This document shows positions 25,101 through 36,619 of a stretch of 64,000 nt of DNA, piece after piece (positions within the stretch are counted from its first letter, which is position 1; the number at the start of each line of letters is the position of its first letter). This DNA is from Saccharina japonica (taxonomy: Eukaryota > Sar > Phaeophyceae > Laminariales > Laminariaceae), in assembly GCA_008828725.1 (NCBI GenBank), contig MEHQ01002912.1, positions 21,877-85,876 of the forward strand. Reading direction: 5' to 3'. A program made the position numbers and the translations under genes. The notes beneath the pieces are model-generated. The model was not told the DNA's origin and did not search any database. It saw only the letters and a program-made list of their open reading frames with translations.

Positions 25101-28100
25101 ACACAGACATGGCAAATTGATAATGGAAGCCTGCACCCACCTCGCAATGCTAAGGTTTTGTATTAGATAGGTAGCGGTGGCGATTTCCCGAACAGCCGGA
25201 TTGTACCGGTATATATTCCGGGGGACCCACGGTACAGAAAAAAAACAATATATTTACCTATTTTACTATTAATAGCAATATTTGGTCCTATTTACTACGA
25301 CCCGCCGTAGTAGTCATGTGCAGCAGCTTGTCGGAGAAGCTGTTTCGAGGTCCCCGGATTTTCCTGACACCCTGGCATCCCGACAGCAGTATGAATAGTA
25401 CCAGGTAGTGCTTTAGCCGGTCGTCTGATTGGCCGAGACTCCAAAAAGATGACAAGCCCGTTTTTTATTTTTTCATATTTTTCACGCATGGTCTGGACAT
25501 ATTATTCACTTTTTTGGGGTTCGGGTCCAAAGCTCAGATCAAAGTTTCTCTTCGGGGTGAGGGTTTTGGTCAACTTATGTCTGTAACGAAGTCCAGCGAA
25601 AGTCACCACCCTGATCTGATATGCCGCGGTGGATGCGAAAATTGGAAATTAAAGAGGAAGTCGGGGACATAAATTCATATTTTGATCGAGAGAGTGAAGA
25701 GCCGTTCGCCCCGGCACTGAGCTTCTGGATTCCCCGTAGAATACCCATATCTGGTTTCTGATTAAGGCGTCGCCAAGTCAGCGGCAAAACACCAGCATTC
25801 CCCTTCCACGCGCAACCCCCATTCTCACCTTCTCCCCCCCCCCCCTTTNATACCTTCGCTCGCCGTTACTCGCTTCGCTCGACCAGTATACTGTTGCAAT
25901 CCAGTATACTGGTTGATTTTGACGACAGAATAATCGCTACTGACTGAGTCAGCCAGTGCCCAGCCCTACTTGTTTGTATTCTCCTCGCCACTGCTCTACG
26001 ATATAGAAGTGCTATACTGCTGTATGATGTGAATATGATACAGCAGTTCTGTACCAGGTAGCACAGACACAGCAAAGGCGTATACCTGGTACGCGACAGT
26101 GTTGCACTGCTGTCGTGGGGCTCTTGGTGGCGGTGGCGGTGGCGGTGCCGACGCCGGCATCGACAGGACGGGCCGACGCCCCCTCCGAGGCGCCGCTGGC
26201 AGCCAGCCCAGCCCCACAGAGCCACCTCCGGCTAAATGTGCGATGGATCTATGTACAACAGAACAGCTGCACTGCTTACTGGATAAGCAACAGGCGAAGA
26301 GATAGAAGTGTTGTACTTTGCAATATGTGTTGAATGAGGAGGTTTCTATATATAACACCCATAAAATAGTACGATGTAGCGATGTAGTCGCCTCTTGCAG
26401 GCACTCTCGTGCTTTGTTGCTTGCGGGATTGATCAGGGTAATTAGTCTGGAGCGAAGCACGGCTAAATCCTTCTTCGACTATAACCTCTTGATGTCCACG
26501 ACCGCATAGGTCAACAAGGTAGGCCAAAAGAGAAACTACGGAGACATACGCAAAGCTGGGCCCAGCCAAAAGACTCTGCTAGAGACAGTCAATAACGGCC
26601 TAATGCCCGCTCATAAAAAGCGTGTTTTGACGTGATTTTTTTGACACGTAGCTGAAATCAGAGGTGTTCCTTAAAGTATCAATCCAACCTTTCGATGTCA
26701 TCCTTTTTTATTTTTTTTTTTTTTCCCTCAGTGGCCGGATCTTATGCAGTATTATTTTTGTGATTAAAAACGGAAGGAAGTCGGATTTTTGACCGGCAAC
26801 AAATCCCACCACATCGTTCTTCGGTGTGCCATCTTATCGTGATTTTGGTTTTATTTCATGGGGNAACCAANAAAATCAGAACAGAGATGAGATTTTGAAC
26901 TCCACGACACGAACGAGTGATCTACGCCGGGTTGGGCGATTAACCTTCACCACCAGGTCTTCGAAGACAGGGAACGGACTGGGAACCTCCTGCGGAGCTG
27001 CGTAAGGGCTTGTCTAGTCGCTGTGGGCCAGCAAGGACCTCTCGCTCTCACGGAGCATGAGCTGCTGTAGCGGTCGTAGTCAGAAAAAAGCCGTTAGATT
27101 GTTTTCATGGTTTGTTTTGGCCATGGAGCAGCTAGCTGCTGCTGTGCGGCCACAACACATGCGATGGTGGCCAAGGTGCTGATGCTTTCCCTCTCCCTGG
27201 TGGTCGATGCACGAGTGCTGTGTCCCAGCTGTGTACAAGAGTAGCCAAGCGCGTAGCGCCGTGATCCGTCGTGAACCCACAGTCTATAACCCATACAAAA
27301 GTATAGAATGCCTCCGAGGTCTCGTGCAAAAGCGTTTTCAATCACTTTCTAAAATATCACCAAGTGGTTGAAAAGGGCAGCCAAAAAAAACCATTTGGTC
27401 AGATTTTATCGATGATAATATCTCGGAGGAACATTTTTTCCACCAAACAGGCCCCATAAGACGCGATTTTGATAAAATCTGATTATATTTGGGACCAGAT
27501 ACCCCGAAACCTCCGTAAAGATTAATATAATCACCAAAATATTACTGCATAGAGAAGGATCCGGCCCATCCAGGAAAAATATGACCGATCCAACAATCCG
27601 TAAAAATGAAAAAGTGGTCATAACTAGTAAAAAAAATCAAAACAAAAAAGGGATGACACGGAGTACATTCGCATGTGTGTTTCAAATACGTGGTAAAAAC
27701 ATCAGTTCGAAAAGTGAAAAATTGAGCGGGGCATCGCAGTAAAACTGCCGTTTTCGTAATTACTTGTTTTCAGTATGGAATCGTTTTTTTTTGTTATATC
27801 TCTCGATGGGTGATGAATTGGGCAATGCAACTTGCATCGATCGTCTCCTTGTGTCTCAAGCATTGTCTACACCAAATTTCAGCTTGATCGGGAATGGCGA
27901 TTTTTTTAGCTGTCATGTGAAATTAGCGTCGAAATCTGGTAAAATATTAGATTTTACGGTACTTTTGGGTTTTCGAGGATATCTCGGCGAAATCGAGTCG
28001 GTTTTTTTAAAAGTTAAGAAAAATTCATATACTGTTTTTTTTTGCATCTCCAATAATAGGTCAGGATCATCTCTGCCATATTTCTAAGTCTAACTCGCAA

Positions 28101-29653
28101 AATTGGCGGCGCTAGAAGCTCACAACAGAAATCCGTTTTATGGCTGGCCCAGCTCGTAACAAACATCAAAACCGGTGTAAGCAAAGGGAACCGAGGCAAC
28201 GCCAACATATTTTACCGTCGGCAGTTTTATTTCCAACTCTANTTTCAACGAAGTGGTCTCTATGTACATACCGAAACGTGGAAACATCTCCAAAGTTTTT
28301 TTTGCTGGAGTCGCATAGGGCATAGGCGTAGGAAACTAAAAACCCTGAGCTTCTCGTGTTATAGCGGCAGCTCGCCCGCTCCTGTAGGCGCCGGGTTTGT
28401 GGAAATCGCCCACGCACTGCTCTCGCAATCAGTGGCGCAACAATAGGACTGCTGTTACAGACAGACACTACCAGGTATCATACACCGCACACAGACATGG
28501 CAAATTGATAATGGAAGCCTGCACCCACCTCGCAATGCTAAGGTTTTGTATTAGATAGGTAGCGGTGGCGATTTCCCGAACAGCCGGATTGTACCGGTAT
28601 ATATTCCGGGGGACCCACGGTACAGAAAAAAAACAATATATTTACCTATTTTACTATTAATAGCAATATTTGGTCCTATTTACTACGACCCGCCGTAGTA
28701 GTCATGTGCAGCAGCTTGACGGAGAAGCTGTTTCGAGGTCCCCGGATTTTCCTGACACCCTGGCATCCCGACAGCAGTATGAATAGTACCAGGTAGTGCT
28801 TTAGCCGGTCGTCTGATTGGCCGAGACTCCAAAAAGATGACAAGCCCGTTTTTTATTTTTTCATATTTTTCACGCATGGTCTGGACATATTATTCACTTT
28901 TTTGGGGTTCGGGTCCAAAGCTCAGATCAAAGTTTCTCTTCGGGGTGAGGGTTTTGGTCCCCCCCTCCCCTTATCTTGGCACCGTGTGCTTTTTTCCGCC
29001 ATGTGTTCTTGCCGCGCGCGCGTCTTTTGATGGATGGATTATTCGATTCATGAATTCCATTCAGTACGCCAGCAAGGCCACCTCGGTGATGCGCGGCGCC
29101 CTCAAGGAGCCCGCCCGCACGACGGCCATGGCCAGGGAAGCTGTGACGTACAACCGCAACGTATTCGTCGGCGGCGTGCCCCAGGGGAAACGTGAGTCAC
29201 TGCACTGCCCGGTAATACGTAAAAATGTATATACGAACCGATTTAATTTCGCTGGTCGTTACACCTTTCATTATTTGGGCTGTAAAGGCTTCAGAAATGC
29301 GAACGGTTGGTGGACTTTTTCGATTTTTATTTCAACTGCACCAAAACGCCACCGGATTTTGCCGTGCGTCGCACCCGTCATGTCCTAATGCCTCCAAATG
29401 GAAACCTTGTACCTCACTCTTACATCACATTATCATATGCCTGGCTGAGTTTTGGTTTTGGTTTTTATTTCCTATACGTATACTGTACCTGCCTGTGTAA
29501 ACTGTTGCTGCATCCTCGTGACTACGGTCTCGTTTTTGGAAGTGGAGCCAATAGGGCCCCCACTACACTTTTGTAGTAGTGGAATCGGGTCATTTAACAA
29601 TTTGTGGAATCGGGGAGTACATAGGTAAGAGCCACGCTTTCAAACCGGGGTGA
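22193..29653 (+). CDS. Mitochondrial ATP synthase F1 subunit epsilon (3 exons, 68 aa)
   Basis: Small subunit of the F1 central stalk of mitochondrial ATP synthase. It is the eukaryote-specific epsilon, not the bacterial one. Exon 1 (22193-22243) encodes MSQATTFWRLAGMTYLE, matching the family signature xWRxAGxxY near the N-terminus, and ends GAG|GTGAGC. Exon 2 (29065-29191) begins after TTCCATTCAG and encodes YASKATSVMRGALKEPAR and a C-terminal NRNVFVGGVPQGK, ending at C|GTGAGT. Exon 3 (29625-29653) fits by phase, giving RKSHAFKPG and a TGA; it is less certain. Total length of 68 residues is within the family's range. Intron 1 is 6821 bp, far longer than the coding sequence, and contains the duplicated block described separately. 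Confidence 0.88.
24069..25571 (+). repeat. Direct duplication, copy A (1503 bp), in ATP synthase epsilon intron 1
   Basis: Nearly identical to 25850-28959 once the insertion at 26551-28160 is removed; only a few substitutions were noticed (for example near 24141 and 25330). No gene is supported in it; the short frames it contains appear in both copies. Confidence 0.95.
25850..28959 (+). repeat. Direct duplication, copy B, interrupted by a 1.6-kb insertion
   Basis: Copy B runs 25850-26550 and resumes at about 28161-28959. It begins immediately after an N at 25849. The 278 bp between copies A and B are unique within this window. Confidence 0.95.
26551..28160. mobile_element. 1.6-kb insertion with short inverted termini, AT-rich, inside duplication copy B
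   Basis: Copy A gives the empty site (GACATACG then TACAAACATC). The insertion starts CAAAGCTGGGCCCAGCC and ends, reversed, CGAGCTGGGCCAGCC, forming imperfect terminal inverted repeats of about 20 bp. The interior is richer in A/T than the flanks, has N at 26864 and 26871, and holds no recognisable transposase. The longest plus-strand frame (about 27764-28087) matches nothing I know. It is probably a non-autonomous DNA transposon; the superfamily is undetermined. Confidence 0.7.
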
Positions 29654-29944
29654 AACACGGTTTGGTGTGCGTGTGCGCCGAAGTTTTTAATGTTTTGTTT
29701 TGTGTTGTGCTACTATGAGCTCTGCTGCGCCACCTCTCACGCGCGCTTGTCGTGTGGTCCGAGAACATGCTGAGGCGAAAATGCTGCGAGAACGAAAACG
29801 AAATTAACACGAAAACGGATACACAAACAAATGTGAAAACGGAAACAAAAATGAGGAAAGGGAAACCCAAAAAAACGAGGGGAAAGTAGAGTGGTGAACG
29901 CCTCGAAAGCCTCTTACATGTGTAGGGGTGCCTTCCTTATCACA

Positions 29945-30435
29945 ACGTTGGCGTCGGAGTCAGCCTCGGCTCTAGCGTCAGCTCTAGCGTCATCTTTAGC
30001 GCCAGCTTCAGCGCCAGCTTCAGCGCCAGCTTCAGCGCCAGCTTCAGCGCCAGCTTCAGCGCCAGCTTCAGCGCCAGCTTCAGCGCCAGCTTCAGCGCCA
30101 GCTTCAGCGCCAGCTTCAGCGCCAGCTTCAGCGCCAGCTTCAGCGCCAGCTTCAGCGCCAGCTTCAGCGCCAGCTTCAGCGCCAGCTTCAGCGCCAGCTT
30201 CAGCGCCAGCTTCAGCGCCAGCTTCAGCGCCAGCTTCAGCGCCAGCTTCAGCGCCAGCTTCAGCGCCAGCTTCAGCGCCGGCTTCAGCGCCAGCTTCAGC
30301 GCCAGCTTCAGCGTCAGCTTCAGCGTCAGCTTCAGCGTCAGCTTCAGCGTCAGCTTCAGCGTCAGCTTCAGCGTCAGCTTCAGCGTCAGCTTCAGCGTCA
30401 GCTTCAGCGTCAGCTTCAGCGTCTGCGCTGAGCGT
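29945..30435 (+). repeat. 12-bp minisatellite GCGCCAGCTTCA / GCGTCAGCTTCA
   Basis: After a degenerate start there are about 26 units of GCGCCAGCTTCA (one GCGCCGG variant near 30277), then from about 30311 some ten units of GCGTCAGCTTCA, then a degenerate end. The unit is free of stops on both strands, so long Ala-Pro-Ala-Ser and Ala-Glu-Ala-Gly frames arise automatically; I do not call a gene. Confidence 0.97.
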
Positions 30436-30494
30436 CAGCACTGAGTGTCAGCGCTGAGGGTCTAGGCTGGTATATTCCAGTATTTTTACTTAGC

Positions 30495-30590
30495 ATAGTT
30501 GGTCCTGATTACTACGTTCCCGCGTAGTAATCATTCCTCGTCGTGATCAAGGGTTCCATGATTTTCTTCACTGATCCCACTCCTCTGCCC
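30495..30590 (+). repeat. Diverged copy of part of the 25.3-kb and 28.7-kb repeat
   Basis: TTGGTCCTGATTACTACG, a palindromic TACTACG...CGTAGTA core and a following GGTTCC/GGTCCC...ATTTTC segment line up with 25282-25380 and 28670-28765. The flanks differ. Confidence 0.55.
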
Positions 30591-30599
30591 ATCGATCCG

Positions 30600-32690
30600 C
30601 CCCCGCCCCCGTCTGCCCCGTCCGCTTCAATCTGCAGTGCCTGTTGCTTCGTTGAAGGAGGCTAGCGCAACCTCGGCGTAGGTAGACCTGCCAGGGGAAC
30701 TCAAGGGGGGGGGTACTGAGAACGGGAAGCGGAGAGGGCGGCGGCGAGGGGGATCATGGGGCCGGGGGGGGCAGTCGTGGCTAGCAGACGTACTTCGCGA
30801 GGAGTTTGGTTTACGGTGCTTTCGGTTTGGTTCTTGGTGGTTGATCACGCCCTTGGCCATCTTATTTTCCGACGCGGGACCGTTGCTTGCACAGGGTTTC
30901 CGGAGGCGTTTTAGAGGTGCAGAGTGTCAGTGAAGGATTGACAGGGGGCGACGACGGCGGCGGAGAGGGGATTTTGGGGGGGGGCACGATTTTTTTTTCT
31001 GATTAAAAATCAAGACCAGCGAATGGACACACGAGTGCTTTTTATACTACGAAATATAGCTGTCTCCATCGACCGTCGTTGCAACACAGGCAGGAGGGCT
31101 GCTTTCGTGCATTTTACACCTTCTTGTTTGCCGGAACGCGTTACGCTGTGGGCCTTTTTTTCTGCCCCTTTTACAACTGGAAACATGATCTCCACTCTGA
31201 ATTCAAGTGGTTCGCCCCCACAACGTGCATGCATGCACATGCAAAGGGGTTTAGTCTAAGTCTCTATCTGACAGAACCGGTGAGGCGGCGTTGATATTGA
31301 AGGGGCACTCTCGTAGGGGGGGGGGGGCACGGGGCACGGCGCGGATTCTTGAGCTTGGCTCTCTTCGGCGTCTTATCCCGTCGCGGCGCGCTTTGTGCTA
31401 CAGCAGGATGATGACGATGGCAGAGCTCTGTTCGGGCCGGGGCGGGCCGGGCTGTGAGCGAGTCCCATTAATAAAATGTAAAACATCATTTGGCTTACTT
31501 GACAATGGCACGTGCAGCAACAAAGACTCCAGGAGCAGAATGGCACCGAACTGCGCCTACTGAAGCATTGCGCCGAGCTTATAATATGTACCAGGTACCT
31601 CTCTTTTTTTCCCCTTATCATCCCCACTATACGTACTGTAACGATATTTCGGGCCAGCTTTGCATCGTCTCCGACGCGCAGCCGAACATTCACATTGTCT
31701 CCGATTTTGTTTGCGGGCTGAGTGTGGTTCGAGACAAAGCGTGCGCGAGGCGGTCGGGCGTACTCCGCCGATGCCCCACCCACCTTCGCCCCCCACCCCG
31801 CTTGAGCTCCCGGAGCTTTTTTCAGCGTCGTAATCTTGAAGCAGCAAGGAACCCCCGACACCAGGATACCTAAATCGGTGCGGTTTTTATTTTGTTTTGT
31901 TCTTTCTTGGGGAGACCACGGCTCTCTGGGAGGGGGAGCAAAGTTTTCCGTTGTACATGTCATGAATTCCTACATATATGGTGGACGATGCTGTCGGCGG
32001 GTTTCAACGTTTAAATGCACAGATTCGGAACATCGCTACAAGCCTATACCGGTACCCCCACGAGGCATAGCTTCCTGGGAGCAAAGTTGTCACGGCACTA
32101 GACTGTCTGTGGCGCGTTACTTAAAAACATCAATAAACCCCTCTTTTATTGCACGTATGGTCCGGCCGATGAAGTTTTCACTTCACTGGCTACACACTTT
32201 TTCTCCCGCAATTTTGAGAGTTAGCCGCTGAACCAAAGCTTGTCGTGACCGTGTGGGCAAAGGCGCAGCGAACCCATAAAACAAGAGGAAATCGAACATT
32301 CAATGTCGCATCTCCATACCACTGTACTTTGGAACCGTGTTATTATTTTGGGCTGTATCGTTCCAATTTTTACAGCCATTTTGGCCAATTTTCACCGAGC
32401 GAGTTCGAGCAAACGAAAACAAGTTGGGGAAAAGTAAAGTATGAACCAAGCTCTCTGTGACAAGGCGAACAAGATGGCCGAGGAATGCTTTCGAAAAAAA
32501 ATAGAGTGGACGAGATAGGAAGTCCCCTTTTCCTCTCCTTTTATACGTGATGCTCGATTCCTGTACCTAGCGCCAGAGATGTAAAGAAAAAACGACCCCA
32601 AAGATTGGACCAGTTTCCCCGAATCCGTTGAGTTTTTAGAGGGTCCTCGTGCCAATATTGCTACGTATTAAAACGTAACCAATAATCAGG
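30600..32690. other. No gene seen
   Basis: G runs at about 30706, 30975 and 31316-31327 and short unsupported frames on both strands. I found no splice-consistent coding series. Confidence 0.5.
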
Positions 32691-32697
32691 TACAGCC

Positions 32698-32780
32698 GGT
32701 CGCCCCGATGGTGTAGTGGTACCCTCGAAGGCTACTAAGAGTTAGTTTCCGGGGTTGGAATCTCACGTGGGTCGGACTTT
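32698..32780 (+). repeat. tRNA-like sequence, candidate SINE head
   Basis: TGGTGTAGTGG fits a pol III A box and GGTTGGAATCT, about 45 bases on, resembles a B box (GGTTCGAATCC) with one key change. The acceptor and D stems pair poorly, so it is not a functional tRNA. The A-rich AAAAATAAATAAAAAA follows at about 32794, consistent with a tRNA-derived SINE or tRNA pseudogene. Confidence 0.4.
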
Positions 32781-33116
32781 TGAGTTCATTTGCAAAAATA
32801 AATAAAAAACGGAATTATCTGCTGAGAGCGCCTAGTAGCGTGGGTAGGCGCAATTCGATGCGAGTCGACGAGGGAAGAAAGGGCTGGAGTCTTCTCGCGA
32901 TGAAAATGCAATGCACAAACCGAGGGGGGGAAAGAGGAAAGAGCCTACTTTGTGACCCCGGATCTGAGCTACGACTAGGAAGGAGAGAAAAAGGAAGGGC
33001 GAGGATGATGCATGAGATGAAAATAAAATAAAAATGGGTACCCCGAGTTAAGAGAGCGCAACTTGAGAGCATTCTGGAGTCAAAACGGCTTGTCCTACCT
33101 ATACTAAAGATCATTA

Positions 33117-34141
33117 GCCAAAAATAGGTATACCTACGACTTTTGAGCCATTTATAGGTACACGGCGCATTGCACCCGGCAAAAGGCTTCCTGGCCCCGC
33201 CTGATTTTGGGTCTGCGCTCCATCGTACCTATGATACAAATGGCTCAAAAGGCCAAGGTGCACCTATTACCAGCTATACAACTTTCGCGTCACCTATTTT
33301 TGGCTTCAATTGTACCTATAAATGGCTCGAACGATTACTTTTTTGCAACTTAAATATATACAGACGGCCACACCAGATGCCGGGACTGTCAACCAGCCGA
33401 CCGTACCTTTCAACCAGCTGACCGAACCTGTCAACACAAACGCTCGAAAATACTGCCAAACAGTACGAACGCAGGTGACGCCGGAGACAACACAGGTCAC
33501 CTAACTAACTGGGCGCCCGGCCCATTCTTCTGAATTTCGTACTAATCCACATATATATACGATGATCTTATATTTCTTCGTGAAGCTCAGCTTGTCTCGT
33601 GTTCTTATGGTGCCCTACAGTAGTTCTTAACATATATAGGTACAGCAGTAGTAGGGGAACGCTTGTCGTGTAGAACCAATATAATACTAAAATAGTGTAG
33701 TGGTGAATTGCCCTCTTATTGATTGACGCCTTTTACTACCGCCGCCACGCCTCAGTTTGTTAGGTGACCTGTGTTGTCTCCGGCGTCACCTGCATTCGTA
33801 CTGTTTGGCAGTATTTTCGGGCGTTTGTGTTGACAAGTACGGTCAGCTGGTTGAAAGGTACGGTCGGTTGGTTGACAGTCCCGGCATCTGGTGTGCCGTC
33901 TGTCTATATTTCAGTTGCCAAAAAGTGATCGTTCGAGCCATTTATAGGTACAATTGAAGCCAAAAATAGGTGACGCGGAAGTTGAATGGCTGAGAATAGT
34001 TGTACCTTGGCCTTTTGCGCCAATTGTAGGTACGATGGAGCGCATACCCAATATCAGGCGGGGCCAGAAAGCCTTTTGCCGAGTGCAATGCGCCGTGTAC
34101 CTATAAAGCGCTCAAAAGGCGTAGGTATACCTACTTTTGAC
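33117..34141. mobile_element. 1-kb non-autonomous element with ~395-bp inverted repeats and TA flanks
   Basis: The ends GCCAAAAATAGGTATACCTA and (reversed) GTCAAAAGTAGGTATACCTA are flanked by TA on both sides (33115-33116, 34142-34143). The inverted arms run inward to about 33510 and 33763 and include GAGCCATTTATAGGTAC several times in both orientations. The middle 250 bp is unique. No transposase is present. TA duplication suggests a Tc1/mariner-type mobiliser. Confidence 0.75.
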
Positions 34142-34685
34142 TATTAAATAGTGCCCTATATTAAAGCTATATATTGCCCACTACAGATAAAACAATATGC
34201 ATTTAAGAGCGCCTGTTTCGGTTTGTCATGGAACGCTGTTAACTCGGGGTATCCGCTGTACCGTTCAGAATCACGTTTTTTACCTGATTTCTCCGCTACA
34301 ACTGTTTGGAAAAAAAATGACAAATGTATCCGCGTATCCCGCTGGGCGAGGTCTCTTCGTTTCCGATGTCGAAAAAAAAAGGGGATACGACCTCATTCGA
34401 TCTACTGCTGTACTGCTGTAGCCAGTAGCAAAACCTGAACCCGTAAATTCAGTAATACGCGATTTTCATCAGTCTCGAAACTTGAATACAATTCCGCTGT
34501 GGAATATCTACCGGGCTTTTGAGGGGTACCTTTCGTGAAATACGGGGTGCTCCCGTCACCCGTAACGACTCGATTTCTGAAATTGGGTGTAGAGTGAATT
34601 TTTCATCGGATGGATTGAACGTACACAAAGGAAAGAGGGGTGGAGACGGACTCCTCCCACAGACATGCATGATACAAGCGCAAAA

Positions 34686-34708
34686 AAAGGCGCGCTTCGC
34701 GCGCCTTT
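34686..34708. other. Perfect GC-rich hairpin with A/T flanks
   Basis: AAAGGCGCGC, loop TTC, GCGCGCCTTT. It resembles a bacterial intrinsic terminator but lies in eukaryotic repeat-rich sequence with no gene ending nearby. Confidence 0.6.
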
Positions 34709-34879
34709 CTTATCGGGCTGCGCCAAGTGAAAAAATTGTAGATGGTGATCCATGTGGAATGGAGAGCCGCTTTAATAAAAAAAATATATATATACGTATA
34801 CTATCGGGTTTAACGAACTTGCTGCACTTTCTTGGTTCTCTTGGTGGGGAACACTGGCTCCACGAACTTCAGCCCACTA

Positions 34880-36490
34880 ATGGCGTACCTGGAGCAGGGG
34901 TTTCCACACCATAAAAAGCGTTATAGACCCGGGGGAGTCACTGTTTTCGTCCCCGGTCTGTTGGAGTTAGTTGTAGATGTGGGATCTGGGGACGGGACAT
35001 TCTATATCCTCCCCAGGTAGCGCTGGCTTCATTTTCGAGGCCCAGCCAATCAGCCAGCGGGGCTGGGGTTTCCACATCGTGTGGGGCGGTGTCGACCCGG
35101 GTGGTCGCCATTTTCGTCCACGGTGTGTTGGATTTGTGAATGCATGCACGTGTTTATGATGCGGGGATGACAAGTTCTCCTCCCCGGGTGGCGCTGGCTC
35201 CCCGAACCTCAGGCAACCAATAATAGAGCCACTGGAGTTGGGGTTTCCACACCGTGCGGGGCGGTATCGACACGGAGGATCATTTTTGTCCCCGGTTTGT
35301 CGAAGTTGTAGATGTATCGACTGATTGATTGTACGAGGATGGGACCTTTTCCTCCCCGCGTGCGGCGGGCTCAAAGCTGCCCCAATCAACCAATGATAGA
35401 ATCAAAGGGGTTGGGGTTTCCACACCACACGGGGCGGTGTCGACCCGGGGAAACTCGCTTTTCGTCCCCGGGTTATTGGAGTTGTAGATGTATGGAGGGA
35501 TTTCCGAACTGGGGATGGGACCCTATCGTCCTCGGGTTGGGCTGGCTTTATTTTCGAGCCCCAGCCAATCCACGATCGACCAGTGGGGTTGGGGTTTTCA
35601 CACCGTGCGGGGCGGTATCGACTCGGGGGAACTCGGTTTTCGTTTCCGGATTGTTGGAGTGCTAGATGTATGGAGGTATTTTTGATCCGGGGATATGGCC
35701 CTATCGTGCCCGGGTGGCGCTGGCTCTATTTTCTATTTTCGAGCCACAGTAAACCAGTTATTGCACCAGTGGGACTGGGGCTTCCACAGCTCGAGCGGCG
35801 GTATCGACCTGGGGGGTCTCGGTTTTCGTCCTCGGGTTATTGGTGTTGTAGATGTATGGAAGGGTTTCCGATCCCGATTGTCCCCGAGTGGCGCTGGATT
35901 TGTTTCGAGCCCCAGCCAATCAGCGATCGACCGGCGTGGCTGGGGTTTGCACACCGTGCGTGGTGGTTTTCACCCGAGGGTATTTTGTTTCGTCCACGGG
36001 TGATGGGAGTTGTAGCGACACGAAGGCGTTTCCGAACCGGGGATGGGGAACTATCGTCCTCGGGCGTGGAGTTGTAGATGCATTGCCGCATTTCCGACCC
36101 GGGCATGATACCCTATCGTCTCCGGGTGGCGCTGGCTTTGTGTACGAGCCCCAGTCAATCAGCGATCGGCTAGTGGAGCTGGGGTTTCCACATAGCGGGG
36201 GGCGGTGTAGACCCGGTAGATTTCGGTTTTCGTCCCCCGGTTGTTGGAATTGAAAAAAAATAGAGGGGTTTACCATTCGGGGATGAGGCCCTAGCGTCCC
36301 CGGGTGGTGTTGGCTTTATTTCGAGCCCCAGCCAATCAGCGATCGGCCGGTGGGGCTAGGGTTTCCGGCACAGTGCAGGGTGGTTTTGAGCCGGGGGGTC
36401 ATTGTTTTTGCCCCCGGGTGGTTGGAGTTGTAGATATACGGTGGAATTTACGAAACAGGGATGGGGCCCTATCGTCTCCAGGTGTGGCGG
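34880..36490 (+). repeat. Tandem satellite, unit about 165-190 bp, about nine to ten copies
   Basis: Each unit has GGGGTTTCCACACCGTGCGG, then GGCGGTATCGACCCGGGG, CGTCCCCGGGTTGTTGGAGT, TGTAGATGTATGGA, GGGGATGGGACCCTATCG and CAGCCAATCAGCGATCG. Unit starts lie near 34900, 35066, 35248, 35418, 35593, 35780, 35944, 36182 and 36359, with a partial unit at about 36065. Copies are clearly diverged, so the array is old. The many frames through it are artefacts. Confidence 0.93.
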
Positions 36491-36619
36491 GACTGGGGTA
36501 TTCCCCCGAGGGGCAACTCTCACCGCGCACGCCGCGGTTCCTCATTAGCCGAGGGCGGGCGGGGGGGGGGCGCTCGATCAATGGGCGTCGGGCTTGGAAA
36601 ACGATGGATTGAAATGTAA

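Noticed and set aside
29891-30457. 188-codon Ala-Pro-Ala-Ser frame and its minus-strand partner
   Set aside because: Both arise from a 12-bp minisatellite without stops; there are no splice signals, family match or non-repetitive coding part.
34880-36612. Numerous overlapping 60-160 codon frames
   Set aside because: All come from the ~175-bp satellite; the same peptides recur in each unit with no coding bias.
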